Source: Dehalococcoidia bacterium
GTDB taxonomy: Bacteria; Chloroflexota; Dehalococcoidia; Lucifugimonadales; Lucifugimonadaceae
Direction: 5' to 3'
Assembly (NCBI GenBank): GCA_012270805.1
Contig: JAAXHR010000396.1
Span: 1 to 5,155 of the forward strand
Length of the DNA stretch: 5,155 nucleotides
Below the pieces are notes generated by a model that saw only the letters and a program-made list of their open reading frames with translations, was not told the DNA's origin and did not search any database. Below, piece after piece: positions 1-5,155 of this stretch; within the stretch, counting starts at the first letter, position 1, and each line of letters begins with the position of its first letter. The position numbers and the translations under genes are program-made.

Positions 1-84
1 CGAGGCGGAGATTCGTTAATTTTGGTGGGCGCGCCCGCGCATGTGAAAGACGCCGTCGAGGTTTTGGCGCGAGCTCAGGCTTAA
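1..84 (+). CDS. C-terminal end of an unidentified protein, possibly a TrkA-C/RCK-C-like domain (partial)
   Basis: The frame is open from base 1 and ends at TAA (82-84), giving 27 residues; the start lies outside the window. The tail reads as a glycine-aspartate turn, a hydrophobic strand (GDSLILVGAP) and then an amphipathic helix (HVKDAVEVLARA). A 'GD.LILVG' strand followed by a closing helix resembles the last part of TrkA-C (RCK-C) regulatory domains of potassium transporters and channels, but many alpha/beta domains end this way, so the family is a guess. Codon choice (TTG, GCG, GTG) matches the downstream genes, which supports real coding. The gene converges on the dehydratase and is followed 18 nt later by a strong hairpin. 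Function is not assigned. Confidence 0.5.
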   Translation, partial: RGGDSLILVGAPAHVKDAVEVLARAQA

Positions 85-102
85 CAGTGCCCTCGCTCCT
101 GA

Positions 103-127
103 CCCTCTCCCGCCGAGCGGGAGAGGG
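103..127. repeat. Perfect 11-bp inverted repeat (REP-like palindrome / possible bidirectional terminator)
   Basis: The left arm CCCTCTCCCGC (103-113), the loop CGA (114-116) and the right arm GCGGGAGAGGG (117-127) pair without mismatch and are almost entirely G:C. The element lies between two convergent stops (84 on + and 156 on -), where a transcription stop would be useful. Neither side has a good T-tract: the + side continues GATTTA and the - side continues TCAGGAGCG. It is therefore not a textbook intrinsic terminator. Palindromes of the CCCTCTCCC...GGGAGAGGG type are known as abundant intergenic repeats in many bacterial genomes, and a dispersed REP-like element is equally likely. The copy number cannot be seen here. 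Confidence 0.75.
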
Positions 128-155
128 GATTTATGGTGTCGCGCTGGAACGTCGT

Positions 156-2192
156 TTATGTAACGGGCTCGCGTTGTTTTTGGAGGGCTTCGCGGCCGGT
201 GTTGAGAGTTTCGATGATACTGTCGGTGTCGAAGACGCAGCCTCCCCAGATACCGCCGGATGCAGATTGGAGGGCGGCCCAGAGGCGGGAGTCGTCGGGG
301 AGTTGGGGATGCGGTTCGAGGGTTTCGGGGGTTGGTCGGGAATCGAGTTCTTGGGAGCCCCATTCTGGACCGTGGTAGGTGTCGCCTTCCCCAACGAGGT
401 TGATGGAGCCCGTCTGATTGTTGCGGTTGATGATGATTTCGACGAGGTCGCCTTCTCGGACGCGTCCGATTGGACCGCCTGCGAGGGCCTCGGGGCCGAC
501 GTGTCCGATGCAGGCACCGGTGGAGACGCCGGAGAACCGGGCGTCGGTGATGAGCGCGACGTGTTTGCCGTATGAGAGGTGTTTGAGAGCAGCGGTGATT
601 TGGTAGAGCTCTTCCATACCGGTGCCTAGCGGGCCGCCGCAGTTGACGATCATGATGTCGCCGGCTTTGATTTTGTAGTCGTCGTCGCGGGTTTTTATGC
701 CCCGGATGGCATCGCGTTCAGATGTGAAGACACGCGCATTGCCGGTATTTCGATAGACGCCGTCGTCATCAACTACTGTTGGGTCGATGGCAGTGGATTT
801 GATGACAGAACCTTGCGGGGCTAGGTTTCCGCCAGGGAAGGTAACGGTGCTGGTGAGACCTTTGGACTTGGCGCGGTCGGCGGACATTATCACGTCGTCG
901 GGGTCGACACTATCAACGTTGCGGAGGTAGTTGCGCATGTCTTGTCGGCGTTCGGAGTCTTCCCACCAATCGAGGTTTTGGTCAAGGGATTGGCCGGTTG
1001 CAGTGAGGACTGAGGTATCTAGGAGGTCGAGATTGCGGAGATGAAGCATGACCTCGGGCACGCCGCCCGCGGCATAGAGCTGCGCGGTGGGATGTCCGAT
1101 GGGGCCGTTTGGAAGGACATCGACGATGCGTGGGACTTCGTTATTGACGCGTCGCCAATCCTCGACATTCATTCGGTAGCGTCCGGCGGCATGGGCGATG
1201 GCTGGTGTGTGCAGTAGGAGATTGGTTGAGCCTCCGCATGCGGCGTGGACAACCATAGCGTTCTCGAAAGCGGCATCGGTGAGGATGTTGCTGGACTTGA
1301 TGCCGCGATTTTCAGCCATTACTAGGGCGCGTGCGGATCGGACGGCGACATCGAACCAAGCGGGTGTGCCGCTGGGCGAGAGTGCGGCGTGGGTGATGGC
1401 GAGTCCGAGTGCTTCGGAGACTACTTGGGATGTTCCGGCGGTGCCAAGGAACTGACAACCTCCCCCCGGCGATGCACAGGCGCGGCATCCGACATCTTGG
1501 GCGTATTCGAGGGTTACTTCGCCCTGTGCGAATCGGGCACCGATGGACTGGATCATGCCGGCATCTTCACCGGTTTTGGGAGCTAGGGTTACGCCTCCGG
1601 GGACAATAACGACGGGTTTGTCGCGAAGTCCGGCGACAGCCATCATCATTGCGGGTAGACCTTTGTCGCAGGATGCAATGCCCATTACTCCGCGAGCGGT
1701 CGGTAGCGAACGGGCTTGGCGGCGGAAGACTTGTGCGGCATCGTTGCGGTATGGGAGGGAGTCCATCATGCCGGTTGTGCCTTGGGTGCGTCCGTCGCAG
1801 GGATCGGAGCAGAATGTAGCAAAGGGCAGGCCGTTGAGCCGATCAAATTCGTTGGCGGCGGCTTTGACCATGGATGAGAGTTCGAAGTGTCCAGTGTGGA
1901 GGCCTAATGCGACGGGTGTTCCATCCTCTTCTCGCAGTCCACCGGCGGTGGCGAGGATGATGAACTGCTTTCGCATGAGTTCTGCGGGGTTCCAACCCAT
2001 TCCGGCGTTCTGAGTCATGCCGAAGTGATCGCCGCTGGGGCTGTTGGTGAGGAAATCGGCGGTGAATGGGAGGACGCCTGAGGGTCCGTCAGCGCGGGTG
2101 CGGATTTCACGGAGTTCGGCGGGATGTTCAGTGCCTAGGACGTCTTCGGGGGTGAGATCGGAGGTTTGATTACTTCCGTTTTTGCTAGTCAT
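156..2192 (-). CDS. yjhG: Aldonic acid dehydratase, YjhG/YagF-type D-xylonate dehydratase (IlvD/Edd superfamily)
   Basis: This is a complete 678-residue gene, close to the roughly 655 residues of E. coli YjhG/YagF and longer than ordinary IlvD. The family removes water from a sugar acid; YjhG/YagF turn D-xylonate into 2-dehydro-3-deoxy-D-xylonate in the cytoplasm. Recalled YjhG landmarks occur in order: ADGPSG.LP (34-42), SGDHFGMTQNAGMGW (53-67), SDPCDGRTQGTTG (129-141), ASCDKGLPA (173-181), GGGCQFLGTAGTSQ (243-256), NLDWWEDSERRQ (406-417), GLTSTVTFPGGN (445-456), SVIKSTAIDP (462-471), LITDARFSGVSTG (547-559) and LPDDSRLWA (631-639). By family alignment C132, C175 and C246 would hold the Fe-S cluster, D176/K177 would bind Mg2+ (K as a carbamate in relatives), and S554 would be the catalytic serine. 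The ATG has GAGAG 7 nt upstream. The N-terminus is about 13 residues longer than YjhG and polar. It is divergent from the Liv operon and not frameshifted. Exact substrate (xylonate or another aldonate) is inferred; family membership is firm. Confidence 0.93.
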   Translation of the reverse strand: MTSKNGSNQTSDLTPEDVLGTEHPAELREIRTRADGPSGVLPFTADFLTNSPSGDHFGMTQNAGMGWNPAELMRKQFIILATAGGLREEDGTPVALGLHTGHFELSSMVKAAANEFDRLNGLPFATFCSDPCDGRTQGTTGMMDSLPYRNDAAQVFRRQARSLPTARGVMGIASCDKGLPAMMMAVAGLRDKPVVIVPGGVTLAPKTGEDAGMIQSIGARFAQGEVTLEYAQDVGCRACASPGGGCQFLGTAGTSQVVSEALGLAITHAALSPSGTPAWFDVAVRSARALVMAENRGIKSSNILTDAAFENAMVVHAACGGSTNLLLHTPAIAHAAGRYRMNVEDWRRVNNEVPRIVDVLPNGPIGHPTAQLYAAGGVPEVMLHLRNLDLLDTSVLTATGQSLDQNLDWWEDSERRQDMRNYLRNVDSVDPDDVIMSADRAKSKGLTSTVTFPGGNLAPQGSVIKSTAIDPTVVDDDGVYRNTGNARVFTSERDAIRGIKTRDDDYKIKAGDIMIVNCGGPLGTGMEELYQITAALKHLSYGKHVALITDARFSGVSTGACIGHVGPEALAGGPIGRVREGDLVEIIINRNNQTGSINLVGEGDTYHGPEWGSQELDSRPTPETLEPHPQLPDDSRLWAALQSASGGIWGGCVFDTDSIIETLNTGREALQKQREPVT

Positions 2193-2199
2193 CGTGATG

Positions 2200-2204
2200 C
2201 TCTC
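2200..2204 (-). promoter_or_regulatory. Ribosome binding site of the dehydratase gene
   Basis: On the minus strand GAGAG lies 7 nt before the ATG ending at 2192. This is good spacing for a Shine-Dalgarno core and supports the chosen start, which adds a short polar extension before the first conserved block. Confidence 0.6.
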
Positions 2205-2255
2205 AATGGTTGTTCAGATGTGGTATTGGCGGTATCGCGGCGTAATTGCGATGGA

Positions 2256-2284
2256 GTATCAGTTCGGTCTTGCGGCTATATAAT
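2256..2284 (+). promoter_or_regulatory. Candidate sigma70-type promoter for the Liv operon
   Basis: The -10 hexamer TATAAT (2279-2284) is a perfect consensus. At a 17-bp spacing the -35 position holds GTATCA (2256-2261), which matches only three of six consensus bases, and there is no TG extension before the -10. The implied transcript would begin near 2291 and have a leader of about 70 nt before the TTG start. The weak -35 would suit an activator-dependent promoter, but the TATAAT could also be chance in an AT-rich patch. Confidence 0.4.
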
Positions 2285-2361
2285 CTGATTGCGAAAGTAT
2301 AGAGGATGATGTCTGTGTGGTTTCGTTTGCATCTTCCGATGTATGAAGGCGTGAATCTGGG

Positions 2362-3135
2362 TTGACAGAGTCGATTCTTAAGGTTGAGGACGCAGTCTGT
2401 GCGTTTGGGGGTTTACGTGCGGTAGACAAATGTTCGTTTGATATTGAAGCGGGGACGATTACGGGGTTGATCGGGCCGAACGGTGCGGGCAAGTCGACCA
2501 TGTTCAACCTGATCACGGACATGGTCCCGTTGCAGGGTGGGCGCATCTTTTTCGACGGTGGTCGGTTGGATGGGATACCTCCTCACTCGGTGGCACGGCG
2601 AGGTGTGGCACGGACTTTTCAAATACCGGGTGAGTTGGGGCGGATGACGGTGTTGGAGAATCTCGCTGTAGTCCCTGAGGGCCAAATCGGAGAGGCAATG
2701 TTCACGTCTGTGTTCGCCCCTTGGCTAGTCAGGCGGCAGGAAAATCGGATACGAGAGCAGGCTCGTGAGGTGTTGGGGCTGTTGCAGTTGACGCATCTCG
2801 AGGATGAGTTGGCGGCAAATCTTTCTACTGGTCAGAAGAAGCTGCTGGAGATCGGGCGGGCATTGATGGCATCTCCGAAGCTGGTGTTGCTGGATGAGCC
2901 GGCGGCGGGAGTGAATCCGACGCTTATGCGGAACATCGCTCAGACAATCCGGGACCTGTGCGATGAGCGCGGCATCACTTGGGTAATCGTCGAGCATGAT
3001 GTGCCGTTGATCATGGAGATGTGCGATCGGGTAATCGTCATGGCTGAAGGCAAGGTCATTGCGCACGGAACCCCGGAAGAGGTGCGGAACGACGCGCGGG
3101 TGTTGGACGCGTATCTTGGGGGTGTTGCGGCGTGA
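2362..3135 (+). CDS. livG: ABC transporter ATP-binding protein, LivG type
   Basis: This 257-residue protein is one of the two cytoplasmic ATPases that drive a HAAT-family importer. It has Walker A GPNGAGKST (38-46), Q-loop Q87 in RTFQIPG, signature LSTGQ (154-158), Walker B LVLLDEP (174-180) and H-loop H212 in VEHDV. The segment after Walker B (AAGVNP) and the ending (HGTPEEV, then a YLGG-like tail) are typical of LivG/BraF. The signature has T where the classical LSGGQ has G, a tolerated variation in this subfamily. The start is TTG: an in-frame TGA at 2344-2346 rules out anything further upstream, and the next methionine (M47) falls after Walker A. GAAGG at 2345-2349 is the only purine-rich site and, at 12 nt, is rather far away. 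It is the first visible gene of the operon, and its stop overlaps the next start by 4 bp. The transported substrate cannot be read from the ATPase. Confidence 0.93.
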   Translation: MTESILKVEDAVCAFGGLRAVDKCSFDIEAGTITGLIGPNGAGKSTMFNLITDMVPLQGGRIFFDGGRLDGIPPHSVARRGVARTFQIPGELGRMTVLENLAVVPEGQIGEAMFTSVFAPWLVRRQENRIREQAREVLGLLQLTHLEDELAANLSTGQKKLLEIGRALMASPKLVLLDEPAAGVNPTLMRNIAQTIRDLCDERGITWVIVEHDVPLIMEMCDRVIVMAEGKVIAHGTPEEVRNDARVLDAYLGGVAA

Positions 3136-3902
3136 GTGAAACAGTTGCAGGGGATATGGCCTGCCCTGCCCTGGAAATTTCGGAGTTGGAGGCGGGATAT
3201 GGCCCGACCCTTATTACGCGTGGGATATCTATATTCGTCGGGAGTGGTGAGATGGTCACGATCATTGGACCTAACGGTTCGGGTAAATCGACGACGATCA
3301 AGGCGATTTTCGGCTTGGCGGATGTGTCAGCTGGGGTGATCAAGCTGCATGGCGAGGACATCACAGGTGAGCGTGCGGATCGGCTGATCGAGATGGGCAT
3401 CGGTTATGTGCCACAGGCAGAGAACATCTTCCCTACCCTCTCGGTACGGGAAAACGTGGAGATGGGTGCATTCACGATGCGTGGCGACGTTCGTCCCCGT
3501 ATGGAGCGGGTTCAGGATTTGTTTCCGCTGTTGAGAGAGAGATGGAACAGCAAGGCTGGCCAGCTTTCTGGCGGTCAGCGTCAGATGCTGGCGTTGGCAC
3601 GGGCCTTGGTAGCGGAGCCTTCGGTGTTGCTGTTGGACGAACCAACGGCGGGTTTGGCACCTCAGATTGTGGATCAAGTTCTGGACCAGATCAGGGAGAT
3701 AAATCAGACTGGCGTTTCGATACTGCTAGTGGAGCAGAATGCTATCAAGGCGTTGCGGCATAGCGATCGAGCGTACGTCTTCGCTCGGGGGCGGAACTTC
3801 GCGGAGGATACGGCGGACGGGCTTCTGAAGAACCCCGATATCGGCAGGGTTTTCTTGGGACTGAGCGGGGAGACAGAGAGCGAATCGGAGGGAGCGGGAT
3901 AG
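3132..3902 (+). CDS. livF: ABC transporter ATP-binding protein, LivF type
   Basis: This 256-residue protein is the second ATPase, expected to pair with the LivG-type subunit beneath the LivH/LivM channel. It shows Walker A GPNGSGKST (46-54), Q-loop Q95 in YVPQAENIFPTLSV, a perfect LSGGQ (145-149), Walker B VLLLDEPTAGLAP (165-177) and VEQNA (200-204). Q202 stands where LivG has its H-loop histidine; VEQN is the usual LivF form and helps to separate LivF from LivG. The GTG start overlaps the livG stop as GTGA, indicating translational coupling, and GGGGG (3118-3122) lies 9 nt upstream. An ATG at 3156 (M9) is a possible alternative start, but its purine stretch is too close. The tail after about residue 245 is a short acidic Glu/Ser/Gly extension with no recognisable role. 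Confidence 0.93.
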   Translation: MSETVAGDMACPALEISELEAGYGPTLITRGISIFVGSGEMVTIIGPNGSGKSTTIKAIFGLADVSAGVIKLHGEDITGERADRLIEMGIGYVPQAENIFPTLSVRENVEMGAFTMRGDVRPRMERVQDLFPLLRERWNSKAGQLSGGQRQMLALARALVAEPSVLLLDEPTAGLAPQIVDQVLDQIREINQTGVSILLVEQNAIKALRHSDRAYVFARGRNFAEDTADGLLKNPDIGRVFLGLSGETESESEGAG

Positions 3903-3929
3903 TCGACGCGTTCCGGCTCTGGGGTTTAG

Positions 3930-4991
3930 ATGGTCATCAATACAAATGCGATCCGTGACGCGGTCGTCTCTGTTGTTGGCGAACGTGGGTTCATGGTTGT
4001 CGAGCGCGCGGCACTTTTCGCGGTAGGCGGTCTTGCGTTGTGGGCTTTGATTTGGCAGTTGGATCTGACCGTAAATGGGCTGCTGGTCGGATCGATATAT
4101 GCGTTAGGTGCGGTGGGTTTGTCGCTGGTTTACGGCAATCTGCATCTTGCGAACATCGCTCATGGGGACTACATGACGTTGGGGGCATTTATCGCGCTGT
4201 TCGTGTTTGGGACACTGGTGCCCGCAGCGTGGAACGACAACTCGGTGGGGCCGTTCACGTTCAGCTACGCGTTATTCGTCGCGTTGCCGATTGGGATAGC
4301 GGCGGTTGCGGTTTTCGCCGTGGTGGTTGACCAGCTTGTCTATCGAACTATGCGGCGTCGAGGGGCCTTGCCAGGGGTGATGGTGTTGGCATCGCTGGGT
4401 GTGGCGATTGCGTTGCGGGGATTCATCCAGTACATCTGGGGTACCGAGGTGGAGCATTTTCCGCGGGTTTCGAAGAAGTTTTTCATTTGGACCGTTGACC
4501 TTTTCCATTTGCAGGATGTGCAGGTTAGAGTGCCGCCGGACATGATGTTCGTCGCGATTGCAGCGATCGTGCTGACGTTGGCGACATATCTGTTTTTGAA
4601 CATGACTCGTTGGGGCAAGGCGATGCGTGCAGCGGCGGACAACGAGGATCTGGCACGGGTCACGGGGATCGATGTTGAGCGGACTAATGTGCTCACTTGG
4701 GTGCTTGGGGGTGGAATGGCAGCCGCGGCGGGGATACTGTTCGCGACGGGGCAGGGTCAGCTGTTGACGATTTCAGGTTGGAAGCTGTTGATACCGCTAT
4801 TCGCGGCTGTGGTTGCTGGTGGGATCGGGAATCCGTATGGCGCTTTCGCCGGAGCGATCTTCGTAGGGGTTGTCGGTGAGGTCTCAACGGCGTGGTTGGA
4901 GCCGTCTTATAAGCCAGCGGTGTTCTTCGCGGCAATCATCGTGTTGTTGCTAGTGCGACCCAACGGATTGTTCGGACAGAGCAGGAGTTAG
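3930..4991 (+). CDS. livH: Branched-chain amino acid-type ABC transporter permease, LivH type
   Basis: This 353-residue inner-membrane protein forms one half of the translocation channel. After a polar N-terminus (1-24) come hydrophobic segments near 25-43, 47-68, 83-99, 113-136, 148-166, 205-223, 254-273, 286-315 (probably two) and 328-343. LivH hallmarks are NGLLVGSIYALGAVGLSLVYG (49-69), NIAHGDYMTLGAF (75-87), the cytoplasmic coupling loop WGKAMRAAADNEDLARVTGI (228-247), which would contact an ATPase, and the closing LLLVRPNGLFG (339-349). A TAG lies directly before the ATG in frame, so the start cannot be earlier. No clear Shine-Dalgarno precedes it. M22 (3993) would remove the polar extension but lies just before the first membrane segment. 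The gene sits 27 nt after livF and 6 nt before livM. The ligand is unknown, since relatives carry amino acids, amides or urea. Confidence 0.93.
   Translation: MVINTNAIRDAVVSVVGERGFMVVERAALFAVGGLALWALIWQLDLTVNGLLVGSIYALGAVGLSLVYGNLHLANIAHGDYMTLGAFIALFVFGTLVPAAWNDNSVGPFTFSYALFVALPIGIAAVAVFAVVVDQLVYRTMRRRGALPGVMVLASLGVAIALRGFIQYIWGTEVEHFPRVSKKFFIWTVDLFHLQDVQVRVPPDMMFVAIAAIVLTLATYLFLNMTRWGKAMRAAADNEDLARVTGIDVERTNVLTWVLGGGMAAAAGILFATGQGQLLTISGWKLLIPLFAAVVAGGIGNPYGAFAGAIFVGVVGEVSTAWLEPSYKPAVFFAAIIVLLLVRPNGLFGQSRS
4983..4987 (+). promoter_or_regulatory. Ribosome binding site of the livM-type gene
   Basis: AGGAG lies inside the last codons of livH, 10 nt before the GTG at 4998. It supports that GTG as the start of the downstream permease and places translation of the two permeases in the same tight unit. 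Confidence 0.6.
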
Positions 4992-4997
4992 CGGGTC

Positions 4998-5155
4998 GTG
5001 CTTGAGCTTGAAGGAATCATCCTGCACATCGGCAGCTTTCTGGTTATTGCAGGGATTTACGCGATCATCAACGTCGGTTTGAACGTGCACTACGGGCACA
5101 CAGGATTGTTCAACATCGGGATCGCGGCGTTTTTCGCCCTGGGCGCGTACACGGC
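4998..5155 (+). CDS. livM: Branched-chain amino acid-type ABC transporter permease, LivM type (N-terminal part, cut by window end)
   Basis: The GTG start is followed by 51 further complete codons, and the frame is still open at the last base. After a short start (LELEGII) the residues form a hydrophobic segment (about 8-28) leading into VGLNVHYGHTGLFNIGIAAF and GAYT. These blocks are the best-conserved N-terminal signature of LivM, the partner of LivH in the HAAT importer channel. Spacing of 6 nt from the livH stop and an AGGAG 10 nt upstream support the operon and the start. Family LivM proteins are around 300 residues or more, so most of the gene lies beyond the window. The binding-protein gene (LivK type) is not seen upstream and may follow or lie elsewhere. 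Confidence 0.9.
   Translation, partial: MLELEGIILHIGSFLVIAGIYAIINVGLNVHYGHTGLFNIGIAAFFALGAYT

Larger units (their letters stand above)
2193..2361. promoter_or_regulatory. Divergent intergenic region between the dehydratase and the Liv operon
   Basis: These 169 bases must hold both the leftward promoter of the dehydratase and the rightward promoter of the Liv genes. They are more AT-rich in the middle (about 2276-2301) than the genes on either side. Rightward, a perfect TATAAT lies at 2279-2284. Leftward, a TATACT reads on the minus strand at 2296-2301, but no good -35 lies 16-18 bp from it. The heptamer ATTGCGA occurs twice (2245-2251, 2288-2294), and ATCGC-N9-GCGAT forms a small inverted repeat (2234-2252). 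No ORF here looks coding. There is no regulator gene in the window. Confidence 0.6.

Noticed and set aside
87..575. Plus-strand open frame of 162 codons, and shorter overlapping frames, opposite the dehydratase 3' end
   Set aside because: It lies antisense to the conserved C-terminal part of the dehydratase. Its composition (Gly, Asp and Ala rich, no motifs) is what the opposite strand of GC-rich coding DNA produces.
1444..1488. Extra cysteines C236 and C239 near the Fe-S cysteine C246 in the dehydratase, considered as a possible additional metal site
   Set aside because: By recall the same C..C......C arrangement exists in E. coli YjhG, so it is a subfamily feature and not peculiar to this gene.
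1543..2013. Plus-strand open frame of 156 codons within the dehydratase
   Set aside because: It is antisense to the Fe-S motif region of a confident gene and shows no recognisable domain.
156..2192. Annotation as dihydroxy-acid dehydratase (IlvD) of branched-chain amino acid synthesis, tempting because of the Liv genes nearby
   Set aside because: The length (678) and the YjhG-specific blocks (SDPCDGRTQG, NLDWWEDSERR, LPDDSRLWA) fit aldonate dehydratases, and IlvD proteins are shorter with different first-cysteine context.
2343..2353. ATG at 2343 and GTG at 2351 as possible earlier starts of livG
   Set aside because: Neither is in the livG frame, and the livG frame carries TGA at 2344-2346.
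4340..4696. Minus-strand open frame of 118 codons opposite livH
   Set aside because: It overlaps conserved membrane and coupling-loop coding sequence of the permease, and its protein is low-complexity Ser/Thr/Arg without motifs.

Overview
The window looks like an ordinary bacterial chromosomal metabolic locus. It carries an aldonic (sugar) acid dehydratase and, divergently transcribed, the start of a branched-chain amino acid-type (HAAT/Liv) ABC importer operon. The DNA is moderately GC-rich with many codons ending in G (TTG, GTG, GCG, GGG), and GTG and TTG starts are used. This fits a free-living bacterium, but lineage cannot be fixed from the sequence alone. The Liv proteins and ATPase-first gene order would suit Chloroflexota or a proteobacterial group; this is a low-confidence impression, not a result.

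Layout: (1) Bases 1-84 (+) are the last 27 codons of a gene that begins before the window. (2) Bases 85-155 separate two convergent genes and hold a perfect 11-bp inverted repeat with a 3-nt loop (103-127). (3) Bases 156-2192 (-) encode a complete 678-residue IlvD/Edd-superfamily dehydratase, closest by recall to the YjhG/YagF D-xylonate dehydratases. (4) Bases 2193-2361 are a divergent intergenic region with a perfect TATAAT box reading right. (5) Bases 2362-5155 (+) are a tightly packed operon: livG-type ATPase (TTG start), livF-type ATPase (4-bp overlap), livH-type permease (27-nt gap) and the first 52 codons of a livM-type permease (6-nt gap), cut by the window end.

How they fit together: LivH and LivM would form the membrane channel, and LivG and LivF the two cytoplasmic ATPases. 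A periplasmic or lipoprotein binding protein (LivK type) is required but not in view. The cargo is therefore unknown and need not be an amino acid. The divergent dehydratase raises the possibility of shared control, with the importer carrying a carboxylic or sugar acid, but adjacency is the only evidence.

I found no RNA gene, CRISPR array, insertion sequence, integrase or sign of a broken gene, and no evidence for an undescribed system. No gene-free stretch exceeds 300 bases.
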